From assembly GCA_024867545.1 (NCBI GenBank), contig JANFNE010000028.1, positions 124,001-188,000 of the forward strand: 64,000 bases of DNA, in the 5' to 3' direction. This document shows positions 43,422-53,977 of the stretch, in pieces. The translations under genes and the position numbers were made by a program. Each line of letters begins with the position of its first letter. The first letter of the stretch is position 1. The notes under the pieces are model-generated. The model did not search any database and was not told the DNA's origin. It was given only the letters and a program-made list of their open reading frames with translations. The DNA is from Phytopythium helicoides. Lineage: Eukaryota > Oomycota > Peronosporomycetes > Pythiales > Pythiaceae.

Positions 43422-44950
43422 ATGCCCATGGCGCCTGCGAGCAGTAGCCAGGCGCGCTCGGCGCCGCAGGAGGGCGACCGACCGGCCCGCGCGACAGCCA
43501 ACCGACTCGTGGGCAAGGACATCGCCGGCGTGGCCAAGGCGATTGACACTGCTGAGCTGCAGCGCATGCGGGTGTGAGCATCGATTACCACATCTGCACG
43601 ATGTCAATACTCTCTAACACTACCATTTGAATGGCTTCAGCAACGAGCGGTCATCATGACGGATGACGCACTTAAGGCGCACGAGATAGATCGAGAGGCG
43701 CAGCTGGCGGCATCGCGCCATGAGTCGCAGGAACGCAAGCGCCGCATGATGGAAAAAGAGAAGGAAGTGCGTGTCCGCCGTGAGCAGTCTGCGATGGAGA
43801 TGGAGCTAGAGGCCGACCGTCGAGCGCCGCTCACGGGAGAGGAGGTGTTGCGCAACCAGCACCTGACATCGCTGCGAAAGATCAACTCGCTCGCGCTCCA
43901 GGCCACGGGGTACATGAAATGCGACCAGCTCAAGCAGCATCAGCAAGAGCGTCAGCAAATGGAGGATAGGTACAACCTGATACATGACAGCATCATGGAG
44001 CGTGATCGCGTCACAGAGCTGAAGCAGCGGCGAGAAGACGAAGACGCAGCCCGCGCCAAGCGCGTGGAGGCACGGCAAATGCTCGAGCAGCAGATTGCAG
44101 AGCGAGAGAAGAAGGCCATTTGGGAGGAAGAGGCGAAGGACCATCGAGGCCCAAAAAATACTCAATACATACAAGCAATATGAAGCTGAGGAGAAGAACA
44201 AGCTGGAGCAGCACCGCGAACACATGAAAGAGATATCTCGCCAGGTCGCCGCCACAAACGAGAACATCAAGATGATGAAGGAGGCTGCGATTGCGAGGGA
44301 AAAGCACGAGGAAATGGTGGCGGCCGCGTACTTGCGCAAAAAAGCCCAGGAGGAAGAAGCCCACATGCAAGAGCAGTTGCGGATTCGGAAGGCAAAGGAA
44401 GTCCGCGTCGCCAAACTTCGAGCGCAACAGGAGAAGGCGCAGGACAAGCAGGCGCAGCAAGACGAGTTCCGAGCCAAGCGCACATTTGAGGAGACCGAGA
44501 AGAACGCGAGGTTGAAGGAGAAGCGCGAAAAGGAGGCCAAGGCGGAGCTGATGAAGAACATCGATGCTGACCGCAAGCGACAGGAAGGTGTTCCATGCGG
44601 AGCAGGTTCGCCGCGATAAGGAACTTGACCAGCGCATGGAGCTGATAGCCCAACAGCGCGTGGACGACGAGTACGAGCGGCGGAGGGCCGAGGAGCTGGA
44701 GGCGAGAGAGCGAGCATTCAAGCACGGCGAACAGGTCAAGCAGCAGATCTCCAGTAACGAGCAACGTCGCGAGAAGGCCAAGCTCTTCGAGCAGAACGAC
44801 GCGAAGTTCCTCATCAAGAAGGGCAAGAAGGAGAGTATTCTGGCCGAGAAGGTTCGACGCGACACACTGCTCAAGCTGCAGAAGGACGGCGTACCCGAAG
44901 AGTATCTGCGTAAGCTGGCACACATGACCATTGACGAGAGCAATGCTTGA
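43422..44950 (+). CDS. CFAP45: CFAP45-type flagellar coiled-coil protein (two frame breaks)
   Basis: Exon 1 (43422-43574, MPMAPASSSQARSAPQEG...VAKAIDTAELQRMR) is spliced to an exon starting at about 43641 (QRAVIMTDDALKAHEIDRE). From there the protein is one long charged coiled coil with trichohyalin/plectin-homology style repeats (KRRMMEKEKEVRVRREQ; QVRRDKELDQRMELIAQQRVDDEYERRRAEELEARERAFK). The tail LLKLQKDGVPEEYLRKLAHM matches the conserved GIPEKYxxEL ending of CFAP45. CFAP45 lies inside the doublet microtubules of motile cilia, so this is a zoospore flagellum gene. Single extra bases near 44138 (before TIEAQKILNTYKQYE) and near 44587 (before VFHAEQVRRDKEL) break the frame. The assignment to CFAP45 and not another TPH-domain protein (CFAP53, trichoplein) is moderately sure. 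Confidence 0.75.
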
Positions 44951-45722
44951 GCCGTCGGCATCGCTGAGTTGGACAGGAGGATAAATATCTAAGAATCGTA
45001 AGGAAGTGTTGCACGGTTTCCTGCTTCCTGTTACAGTGTGCATCGCAGTGATCGACACAACCCTCGGCCATCGGAAGCATTTGATGTGTGTCTGTAGGTC
45101 TCTCTGTTCGCTCCAAGAACTATGGCGTTCACCTGCATTCCCTTCATGGTGTTGTCTACGCGTACTGTACAGTAGCAGCTCGCCAAGTTCCGACGGTGGC
45201 CACCATCAGCGATTGACGCCTCGTTTGCGCGATGCTCGCAAATGATCCGGTGAGCGGGCTCCCATCGCGGGATACTGGGATGGATGTGCTGTTAGTCACG
45301 CGGGCTCACGCCGTGCATTTCATGGAGCTCGTATTGCTCACATCGTTGTCACTGGCATGGAGCACTGGCTCATCAACACTTGAGGATTGTATGGCGTGAA
45401 CCGGATACCGCACCCGGCTGCTCCGTTGGAAGGCGAGCAAAGCGCAAGTTGAGCCCACGGTCTCCGGTGTACATGACGAGTACATGTCGAGATCATCTGG
45501 GACGACGGGACAACGCGCAAGAGACTGCGGCGGTCAATGGTGCGTACGGTGGGACGGTACAGTACAAGCGAGTTGCGGTCTCCGTATGGAAAGGAGCGTC
45601 TTCAGGCCTCGTTGAATCTTGACCTGGCCACCATTTCCCATTCTGCTCGCTGGAGGCATCTGCTCTGTCGAGTCCACTGCGGCGCTTAATCTCGGGTGAC
45701 TCAGCACCGCCGTACATTCAAG
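44951..45722. other. Intergenic region before the phosphatase array
   Basis: No gene is supported. Short open frames lack conserved features. The last 80 bases (CCCATTCT near 45640) hold a weak initiator-like motif for the first phosphatase gene. Confidence 0.4.
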
Positions 45723-47249
45723 ATGAAGGTCCTGGCGTCGGCGTTGCTTGCTGCGGCTGCGGCGCTCCAGTTCGCGTCCGCCAACACCATCGTGGACGAC
45801 AGCACGTGTGTGTGGAAGACGTCTGCACTCAGCTGCCAGCCTTCGGCGCTCTGCTCGTACCAGTACAAGCTCGGTGACCTCACTCTAAGCCAGTCGTGCC
45901 GCGTCAAGTCCGGCGTCAACTACTACCCGCAGCAGATCCATCTCGCGTACGCCGGTGAGACGGGCACGGGAATGACCGTGTCATGGGCCACCTTCGCCGA
46001 GGTCTCCGATCCGGCGCTGTGGATCGGCACCTCGGAGAACTCGCTCAAGCTGGTTTCCACAACCATCTCGTCCACCAGCTACTACTCGGACGACAAGTAC
46101 AACCTCTTCCACCACCACGCGACGGTCAGCGGTCTCACGCCCAACACGATCTACTACTACAAGGTTGGCAGCGAGAGTCAGACGACGTACCAGAGCGATG
46201 TCTCGACGTTCAAGACGGCACGCACGTCCAACGACACGAGCACGTTCAACATGATCATCTACGGTGATGTGGGTGATGGCGACAACTCGGCCGACCTCAT
46301 CGACTACATGAACACGCTCGGCACGAACGATATTGACCTCGTGTACCACCTGGGCGACGTGTCGTACGCCGACGACGACTTCCTGGTTGCCTCGCAGGTG
46401 CTCGGTTTCTTCTACGAGGAGGTCTTCAACAAGTGGATGAACTCCATTATGACGCTGATGAGCAAAGTGCCGTACATGGTGCTGCCTGGCAACCATGAGG
46501 CCGAGTGCCACTCGCCCGCTTGCCAGCTCTCGCAGTCGAAGAAGGATCAGCTCGGCAACTACACAGCTTACAACGCCCGTTTCAAGATGCCGAGCGACGA
46601 GAGTGACGGAACTCTCAACATGTGGTACTCATTCGAGCACGGCCCGATCCACTTCACGACCCTCTCGTCCGAGACGGACTACACTGGAGCTCCGACGAAC
46701 GAAGCCACGCTGACCAACAAGAACGGCAACTTTGGTGACCAGCTCGCTTGGCTTGAGGCCGACCTGAAGAAGGCTGCTGCGAACCGTGCCAATGTCCCGT
46801 GGATTTTCGTCGGTATGCATCGCCCCATGTACATTACGGCCTTCTCGGATAAGACTGGTGTGCCCAACGACGACCAGACGCTGGCTGTCCAGGCTGCGTT
46901 CGAGGCGCTCTTCATCAAGTACAAGGTTGACGTTGTGCTCGCGGGACACAAGCACTACTACGAGCGTCAGATGCCGATCGCCAACAACAAGGCTGTCACC
47001 ACGGGTGTCTCGAGCGACAACAAGACGTACACGAACCCTGGAGCTCCCGTGTACATCCTCAGCGGTGCCGGTGGTAACGTCGAGGACCTCGCCGATGCCC
47101 CTACCTACACTGTGCCATGGAACGTGGCCCACGACTACACGAGCTTCGGATTCAACACGTTGGCGGCCAACAAGACGCACCTGTCGTGGAAATTCCGTGA
47201 GAGCAGCGACCTGACGGTTGTGGACGAGTTCGTGATCGTCAAGAGCTAG
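45723..47249 (+). CDS. Secreted purple acid phosphatase, array copy 1
   Basis: A 508-residue protein with a signal peptide (residues 1-20, ending FASA-NT). A short Cys-containing N-terminal segment (CVWKTSALSCQPSALCSYQ...SCRV) precedes a fibronectin-like PAP N-terminal domain (QQIHLAYAG...GTGMTVSWATF). The metallophosphatase domain has all five ligand motifs: GDVG (Asp182), GDVSY (Asp212, Tyr215), GNHE (Asn257), VGMH (His366) and GHKH (His409, His411). Purple acid phosphatases hydrolyse phosphate esters with a dinuclear Fe-metal centre; the tyrosine gives the colour. Secretion fits extracellular phosphate scavenging. Several N-glycosylation sites are present (NDTS, NYTA, NKTY, NKTH). No introns, intact frame. 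The stretch coding residues 320-362 is almost identical in DNA to copy 4. Confidence 0.95.
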   Translation: MKVLASALLAAAAALQFASANTIVDDSTCVWKTSALSCQPSALCSYQYKLGDLTLSQSCRVKSGVNYYPQQIHLAYAGETGTGMTVSWATFAEVSDPALWIGTSENSLKLVSTTISSTSYYSDDKYNLFHHHATVSGLTPNTIYYYKVGSESQTTYQSDVSTFKTARTSNDTSTFNMIIYGDVGDGDNSADLIDYMNTLGTNDIDLVYHLGDVSYADDDFLVASQVLGFFYEEVFNKWMNSIMTLMSKVPYMVLPGNHEAECHSPACQLSQSKKDQLGNYTAYNARFKMPSDESDGTLNMWYSFEHGPIHFTTLSSETDYTGAPTNEATLTNKNGNFGDQLAWLEADLKKAAANRANVPWIFVGMHRPMYITAFSDKTGVPNDDQTLAVQAAFEALFIKYKVDVVLAGHKHYYERQMPIANNKAVTTGVSSDNKTYTNPGAPVYILSGAGGNVEDLADAPTYTVPWNVAHDYTSFGFNTLAANKTHLSWKFRESSDLTVVDEFVIVKS

Positions 47250-47859
47250 AGTACATATTCATGTGCGTTCATAATGTCTCAATTGAATAAAGAGACGTGT
47301 TTGATGTGAACGGTGTAAGGTTGCAGACTAGCGATTGCGGATTGGATTTCGATGGTCCAGAGTCTGTTACAGACATTTCTCCGTCTTGGTGTCCAACTGC
47401 ACGACCTCAGAGTAAAGGATAGCCGCGTTACTCGCACAAATGGCCGACTCTGAGAGCCACTGTGGAGGCCCACTTCCCTTAGTCCATCTCGCGGAAGACA
47501 GGCCGCTTAGGCACGATGGACTTTCGGAGCGCCCGTCCTTGTGTACACAGCGTTTCCCGCTGCCAAAAGTATCCAAAAGGTGGAGATTCCTCTTGTAGTT
47601 ACGGATCCGAAATGAGCTTCTCCACTATAGTACTCGTGCTGTAAACAGCATTACATCGCTGAGCCATGGTTATCTTCAGTATGAATCTACACTACATCAA
47701 CCGGATGCAGCCAGCGCCAGTTTCCAACGCCTGGATCCGGAAGGTTCTTTCGCGATTGCATTTGTCCGACGTCACTTTCAATTTGGCGGCCAACCAGCGA
47801 GTGAAGCATCGTCGACACCGTTGTGATTGTCGAGACCATCTACAAGCTCAAGTATTATC
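47250..47859. other. Spacer between phosphatase copies 1 and 2
   Basis: AT-richer than the genes and without coding features. It holds the 3' end of copy 1 and the promoter of copy 2. Confidence 0.45.
47771..47786 (+). promoter_or_regulatory. Oomycete Inr/flanking promoter element of phosphatase copy 2
   Basis: GTCACTTTCAATTTGG, ending 74 bases before the ATG, combines an initiator core (TCACTTT) with an adjacent CAATTT that fits the oomycete flanking promoter element. Copy 3 has a comparable TTCACTTT at 49959-49966, 81 bases before its ATG. Confidence 0.4.
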
Positions 47860-49395
47860 ATGAAGTCTTTCTTCACGCTTACTGCACTTGCTGCGGTCAC
47901 CTTCACAAGCACCAACGCCGACACTGTCGTCGACGACAGCACGTGCGTTTGGAAGTTGATTCCACTGGGATGCCAGCCCTCGGCGCTGTGCTCGTACCAG
48001 TATGAACTGGGCGACCTTACACTGAGTCAGTCGTGCCGCGTCAAGGAAGGTGTCAACTACTACCCGCAGCAGGTCCATCTTGCATTTGCTGGTGAGACTG
48101 CTGGTACGGGGATGACTGTGTCCTGGGCCACATTTGCAGACGTGGCCGACAGTACGCTGTGGGTTGGAACCTCAGAGGATTCACTGCAAGTCGTCGATAC
48201 GACCGTCTCGGACGTAAGCTACTACTCAGACGACGACTACGATCTTCACCACCACCATGCGACTGTCAGTGGCCTCACACCCAACACGGTCTACTACTAC
48301 AAGGTTGGAAGTGCGAGTCAGACGACGTACCAGAGCGATGTCTCGACGTTCAAGACTGCTCGATCTGCAGATGACACGAGCACGTTCAACATGATCATTT
48401 ACGGCGATGCCGGTGATGGAGACAATTCGGCAGACCTGATCGACTACTTGAACACGCTCAGTACGAGCGACATCGATTTGATTTACCACATTGGCGACAT
48501 CTCATACGCAGACGACGACTACCTCGTGGCCGACCAATTTCTGGGCTTCTTCTACGAGGAAGTGTACAACGCGTGGATGAATTCATTGATGCCCATCATG
48601 AGCCAAGTGCCGTACATGGTGCTTGTCGGAAACCACGAAGCCGAGTGCCACTCGCCCAACTGTCAGCTTTCGCAGTCGAAGAAAGATCAACTCGGCAACT
48701 ACACGGCGTTCAACGCTCGCTTCAGGATGCCCAGCAATGAGAGCGGAGGAACTCTCAACATGTGGCACTCATTCGACCATGGTCCGATCCACTTCACGTC
48801 TATTTCGTCCGAGACCGACTACACTGGGGCGCCGACCAACGAGTACACGCTCACCAACAAGAACGGCAACTTTGGTGACCAGCTCTCATGGCTTGAATCC
48901 GATTTGGAAAAAGCCGTCGCCAATCGTGCGAACGTTCCCTGGATCATTGTTGGAATGCACCGACCGATCTACGATGTTGCTACAGCTTCATCCTCGACGG
49001 GTGCTGTCAGCGATACTCAGACGCTGGCTATCCAGGCTGCGTTCGAAGCACTCTTCATCAAGTACGAGGTTGACATCGTACTTCAGGGTCATGAGCACTA
49101 CTACGAACGCCAGATGCCAGTCGCAAATAACGCCGCCGTCTCCACCGGTGTATCGACCGACAAGAAGACGTACACGAACGTTGAGGCTCCTATCTATATA
49201 ATCACCGGTGCCGCTGGAAACGTCGAGAACTTGTCGGATGCTCCGACCTACACGACCTCGTGGAATGCGTTGCATGACTACACGCACTACGGTTTCAACA
49301 CGGTCCAAGCGAACCGCACGGTGATGTCGTGGAAGTACTTGTCGAATACGGACCAGAGCGTGCTGGACGAGTTCGTGGTGATCAAGTCAAGTTGA
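47860..49395 (+). CDS. Secreted purple acid phosphatase, array copy 2
   Basis: A 511-residue protein with a signal peptide (MKSFFTLTALAAVTFTSTNA). The same layout as copy 1: three-cysteine N-terminal segment, PAP N-terminal domain (FAGETAGTGMTVSWATF) and a metallophosphatase domain with GDAG, GDISY, GNHE, VGMH and GHEH. In the last motif the residue between the two histidines is Glu, as in copy 3, while copies 1 and 4 have Lys and copy 5 has Gln. The C-terminal 84 residues are identical, or nearly so, to copy 3, and DNA around 48290-48420 also matches copy 3 almost perfectly. The frame is intact and no introns are present. Extracellular phosphate release is inferred from the signal peptide and family. 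Confidence 0.95.
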   Translation: MKSFFTLTALAAVTFTSTNADTVVDDSTCVWKLIPLGCQPSALCSYQYELGDLTLSQSCRVKEGVNYYPQQVHLAFAGETAGTGMTVSWATFADVADSTLWVGTSEDSLQVVDTTVSDVSYYSDDDYDLHHHHATVSGLTPNTVYYYKVGSASQTTYQSDVSTFKTARSADDTSTFNMIIYGDAGDGDNSADLIDYLNTLSTSDIDLIYHIGDISYADDDYLVADQFLGFFYEEVYNAWMNSLMPIMSQVPYMVLVGNHEAECHSPNCQLSQSKKDQLGNYTAFNARFRMPSNESGGTLNMWHSFDHGPIHFTSISSETDYTGAPTNEYTLTNKNGNFGDQLSWLESDLEKAVANRANVPWIIVGMHRPIYDVATASSSTGAVSDTQTLAIQAAFEALFIKYEVDIVLQGHEHYYERQMPVANNAAVSTGVSTDKKTYTNVEAPIYIITGAAGNVENLSDAPTYTTSWNALHDYTHYGFNTVQANRTVMSWKYLSNTDQSVLDEFVVIKSS

Positions 49396-50046
49396 GGCGG
49401 TGAGGCCACTTGAGAAATTGCTTTTTTTGGCATTACATATCATACCAGAGTGTTCCGCTGGTACAGACAGCAGAGCTCGGTTATCGATTACTCAAATGAT
49501 GTGAGGTTTGCTTCGTATTGGGACCACTGTTGATCGTTGCTACCATTCTGTGAACTTGGCATCAGAGGATGAAAATCAACGAGTGACCAAGTGAACGAGA
49601 GTAAAGTGGGCTTATCAGAATGCAAGCAGCTCTTAAGTTGCATTCAAATGCGGTATGTGCTCTCGCAACGAACACCGTCGAGTCGGATCGCGCTCAGAGG
49701 TGAGACAGTCCAATTTCTATCGGTGCACTGCGCTCGGGATGGTTGCTGGCTGTTTGCACGCTCTGCCGCAGAGACTGCGCGCATGAGCAATTGCAGATCG
49801 GAAAAGAGTGTTGAACGTAGTACTCAGAGATTACTTTTGCACGAGTCTTCTAGCGCATCAAGTCATCTTCACACTCGATTGAATCTCGGGACTTCAGCAC
49901 TAGGCGCCCGGCTCCAATGGTCATTGGCATCTTTCCGCCCCGCCCCAGCACCGAGCTTTTCACTTTTGGTTTTGCTAGCGATCAGCGAGAACATCTTCCC
50001 TCCAGTTCGTCCCGGCTAGAGAGTCAACATCAAATCAAGACGCACG
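49396..50046. other. Spacer between phosphatase copies 2 and 3
   Basis: No gene is supported. It contains an initiator-like TTCACTTT at 49959-49966, 81 bases upstream of copy 3. Confidence 0.45.
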
Positions 50047-51584
50047 ATGAAGATCCTCATCTCGATTGCCACGCTCGCGGCGGCAGCGTTGGTTGGAGCC
50101 GCTGCTAACGACGTCGTGGATGACAGCACCTGCGTGTGGAAGACCTCCAGTCTGAGTTGTCAGCCGTCCGCGCTGTGCTCGTACCAGTACGAGGTTGGAG
50201 ATCTCACTCTCAGTGAATCCTGCCGTGTCAAGGAAGGTGTCAACTACTACCCGCAGCAGATCCACCTAGCGTATGCCGGCGAAACAACCTGGCACGGGTA
50301 TGACTGTGTCATGGGCTACGTACGCCGAGGTCTCCGATCCGACTCTGTGGGTTGGAACCTCGGAAAATACCTTGACAAAGGTCGACACGGCGGTTTCTTC
50401 GGTCAGCTACATCTCGCATGACGACTACGATCTGTTCCACCACCACGCGACCGGTCAGCGGTCTCACTCCCAACACTGTCTACTACTACAAGGTTGGAAG
50501 TGCGAGTCAGACGACGTACCAGAGCGACGTCTCGGCGTTCAAGACTGCTCGATCTGCAGATGACACGAGCACGTTCAACATGATCATTTACGGCGACGCT
50601 GGCTACGGTGACAACTCCGCGGCACTTGTGGACTACGTCAATACGCTCAGCACGAGTGACGTCGACCTCATCTACCACCTTGGAGACATCTCGTATGCCG
50701 ACGACGATTATCTTACACTCGACCAAGCCAGTGGTTTTTTCTACGAGGAAGTTTACAACGCATGGATGAACTCTCTCATGCCGATCATGAGCCAAGTGCC
50801 GTACATGGTGCTAGCGGGAAACCACGATGCCGAGTGCCATTCACCATACTGCCAAGTTTCGTCTTCAGTGAGAGATCAGCTCGACAACTTCACAGCCTTC
50901 AACACGCGCTTCAAAATGCCATCGAGCGAGAGCGGTGGAACCCTCAACATGTGGTACTCATTCGAGCATGGCCCGATCCACTTCACAACTATCTCATCTG
51001 AGTCTGACTTCACTGGTGCACCCTCTGATGCATTCACGCTGACGTCTAAAAACGGGAACTTCGGTGATCAACTCGCTTGGCTTGAAGCCGACTTGGAAAA
51101 GGCCGCCGCCAACCGCGCTAATGTTCCGTGGATCATCGTGGGAATGCACCGACCGATCTACGACGTCGCGATGGCGTCGTCCTCAACAGGCGACATCACT
51201 GACTCGCAGACCCTTGCAATCCAAGCTGCATTCGAGGCGCTCTTCATCAAGTACAAAGTCGACTTTGTTCTCACTGGCCACGAGCACTACTACGAACGCC
51301 AGATGCCGATCGCCGACAACGCCGTCGTCTCCACCGGTGTCTCGACCGACAAGAAGACGTACACGAACGTCGAGGCTCCTATCTACATCATCACCGGTGC
51401 CGCTGGAAACGTCGAGAACTTGTCAGACGCGCCGACCTATACGACCTCGTGGAATGCGTTGCATGACTACACGCACTACGGTTTCAACACGGTCCAAGCG
51501 AACCGCACGGTGATGTCGTGGAAGTACCTGTCGAATACGGACCAGAGCGTGCTGGACGAGTTCGTGGTGATCAAGTCCGAGTAA
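50047..51584 (+). CDS. Purple acid phosphatase, array copy 3 (two frame breaks)
   Basis: Over its whole length this copy matches its neighbours: signal peptide (MKILISIATLAAAALVGAAA), N-terminal cysteine segment, then the metallophosphatase domain with GDAG, GDISY, GNHD (Asp instead of the usual Glu after the ligand pair), VGMH and GHEH. Two single extra bases disrupt it: a T at about 50290 (GETT/GTGMTVSW) and a G at about 50453 (HHHAT/VSGLTPN). As written, translation would stop at about 50421, so the gene would be a null; with both indels removed it is full length (about 511 residues). All residues after the breaks, including every metal ligand, are conserved and show no decay. Both explanations, sequence error or a very recent pseudogene, remain open. 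Confidence 0.85.
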
Positions 51585-52186
51585 GTCCAGCCTATGGATA
51601 TTTCCGGCCAGGCAGTGCGTTGACATGTTGTGAGGTCGGGTCGGGTAGAACACGTTGAAGTGGCGCAGGATGCGGTTCCTCTGGTCTGGCTTGTCGGGCT
51701 GACAAGAACATCGAGGATCGGCACACGCGAGCTGACCAGTTAATTGATGTCTGGTATTCAGTACACTACAGTGAATACTAATCAGCATGCATACAGTTTC
51801 CTTGATTAGAATCTGACTAGCTGCGCCAATTACAGTTCATTCTGCAATATATACTGATATAGTATAGATATAATCAGTAGACGTCAGCGCAAGGATGTGC
51901 GATGATGACTTGCTCATCCCATGCTCATCCCGTGGCTCCGGCCGCGTTCCCGCTCGCCACCTGTCGACATTGCCGTAGCTCTCCGCGCTCAACAGTGTAC
52001 GGTTCAGCGTTGACTCCTCGGCATCACGGCCGCTCCTTGCAGATGGCGCCGATAGGTGCACGTCAAGGTCCCGGAGACCAAGGGAGAGCATTCCCATCTG
52101 CAGGATTTTAATCACTCGGCGTTTTGCTGTCTGCAGCACAACCACCAGCAAACCTCGTCCTACCCAAGTCCAAGCCAGGCCCAGCC
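51585..52186. other. Spacer between phosphatase copies 3 and 4
   Basis: No gene is supported. The sequence contains an AT-rich stretch near 51845-51880. Confidence 0.45.
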
Positions 52187-53713
52187 ATGAAGACCGCGTT
52201 CGCTGCGCTGATCGCCGTCGCTGCGCTCCAGCTTGCGGCCGCCAACACCATCGTGGACGACAACACCTGCGTGTGGAAGACGTCGTCGCTGAGCTGCCAG
52301 CCCTCGGCGCTCTGCTCGTACCAGCTGCACAAGGGCGACCTCACGCTGAGCCAGTCGTGCCGCGTCAAGGACGGCGTCAACTACTACCCGCAGCAAATCC
52401 ATCTCGCGTACGCTGGTGCCACGGCTGGAACGGGCATGACCATCTCGTGGGCGACGTTCGAGGACTCTGGAGACAACGCCGTGTGGATCGGCACGTCCCA
52501 GAACTCACTGACCAAGTCCAGCGTGACCGTCAACACCGTGAGCTACTTTGCCGACGACGGCTACGAGCTCATGCACCACCACGCGACTATCACGGGCCTC
52601 AAGGCGAACACCAAGTACTACTACAAGGTCGGCAGCTCGGCGCAGGCTACGTACCAGAGCGATGTCGCGTCCTTCAAGACTGCGCGCGCCTCGACCGACA
52701 CGAGCACGCTTAAGCTCATCATCTACGGTGACGTGGGCGACGGAGACAACTCGGTCAACACGATCGACTACGTCAACACGCTTGGCGTGGACGACATCGA
52801 CATGATCTATCACCTTGGTGATGTGTCGTATGCCGACGATGACTTCCTTGTCGCGTCTCAAGTCACTGGTTTCTTCTACGAGGAGGTCTACAACAAGTGG
52901 ATGAACTCGCTCATGCCCATCATGAGTCAGGTGCCGTACATGGTTCTGCCTGGCAACCATGAGGCCGAGTGCCATTCCCCGTACTGCCAGCTCTCCTCGT
53001 CCAAGAAGGACCAGCTCGGCAATTACACGGCCTTCAACACTCGTTTCAAGATGCCGAGCGACGAGAGTGACGGAACTCTCAACATGTGGTACTCATTCGA
53101 CCATGGCCCGATCCACATTACCTCGATCTCGTCCGAGACGGACTATACTGGAGCTCCGACGAACGAAGCCACGCTGACCCACAAGAACGGCAACTTTGGT
53201 GACCAGCTCGCTTGGCTTGAGGCCGACCTGAAGAAGGCTGCTGCGAACCGTGCCAACGTCCCGTGGATTCTTGTTGGCATGCATCGCCCCATGTATATCT
53301 CGGCCTTTGCTGACGCTTCCGGAGTGCCTAACGACGACCAGACGCTGGCTATCCAGGCCGCGTTCGAGGCGCTCTTCATCAGGTACAAGGTTGACGTTGT
53401 GCTCGCGGGACACAAGCACTACTACGAGCGTCAAATGCCCATCGCGAACAACAAGGCCGTGACCACGGGCGTGTCGAGTGACAAGAAGACTTACACGAAC
53501 CCTGGAGCTCCCGTGTACATCCTCAGCGGTGCCGGTGGAAACGTTGAGGACATTGCCAGCGCTCCGGACACGACTGCGCCGTGGACTGCCGCTAGCGACT
53601 ACGCCAACTTTGGCTTCAACCTGCTGACGGCCAACAAGTCGACTCTGTCGTGGAAGTTCTTCTCGAGCAGCGACCAGACTCTGATCGACGAGTTCACGAT
53701 GATCAAGAAGTAA
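52187..53713 (+). CDS. Secreted purple acid phosphatase, array copy 4
   Basis: A 508-residue protein with a signal peptide (MKTAFAALIAVAALQLAAA). It is closest to copy 1: both end their metal motif in GHKH, share PGNHEAE, share GVPNDDQTLA before helix 'AAFEALFI', and share an almost identical DNA patch (about 53150-53270 versus 46680-46800). Motifs GDVG, GDVSY, GNHE, VGMH and GHKH are complete. The C-terminus ends FTMIKK without a membrane anchor, so the product is expected to be soluble and secreted. The frame is intact. An upstream in-frame extension to 52124 is ignored because it lacks a signal peptide. Confidence 0.95.
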   Translation: MKTAFAALIAVAALQLAAANTIVDDNTCVWKTSSLSCQPSALCSYQLHKGDLTLSQSCRVKDGVNYYPQQIHLAYAGATAGTGMTISWATFEDSGDNAVWIGTSQNSLTKSSVTVNTVSYFADDGYELMHHHATITGLKANTKYYYKVGSSAQATYQSDVASFKTARASTDTSTLKLIIYGDVGDGDNSVNTIDYVNTLGVDDIDMIYHLGDVSYADDDFLVASQVTGFFYEEVYNKWMNSLMPIMSQVPYMVLPGNHEAECHSPYCQLSSSKKDQLGNYTAFNTRFKMPSDESDGTLNMWYSFDHGPIHITSISSETDYTGAPTNEATLTHKNGNFGDQLAWLEADLKKAAANRANVPWILVGMHRPMYISAFADASGVPNDDQTLAIQAAFEALFIRYKVDVVLAGHKHYYERQMPIANNKAVTTGVSSDKKTYTNPGAPVYILSGAGGNVEDIASAPDTTAPWTAASDYANFGFNLLTANKSTLSWKFFSSSDQTLIDEFTMIKK

Positions 53714-53977
53714 ATAGTAGATGGGTAATGTTTGTGTAGATAGTCGATGTGTGCAGACCAATGGACGTCAGGAAACAAAGTCGCAGTACCAATGTTCGCC
53801 TTTTGCTTGTCCTTGAGTCGCGTCGTGAAATGCTCGACGAAGGCCATCCAGACCTGCACTCAACAAGTACAACTTCAACCGTACCGACATTCACAAGTGG
53901 ACTTTGGTTGTTCCAATTCCATTCCCATTTCGAAACTGCTCGAGTTCCTGCTGCATTAGTTTTTCGCGCGACTCGTC

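Noticed and set aside
43806..44961. Long minus-strand open frames rich in Leu/Ser/Phe
   Set aside because: They are antisense shadows of the Glu/Lys/Arg-rich CFAP45-type coiled coil; complement of such codons gives hydrophobic-looking peptides.
45981..53761. Recurrent minus-strand open frames in the phosphatase genes
   Set aside because: They recur at the same place in each phosphatase copy because the genes are homologous; no independent start or motif.
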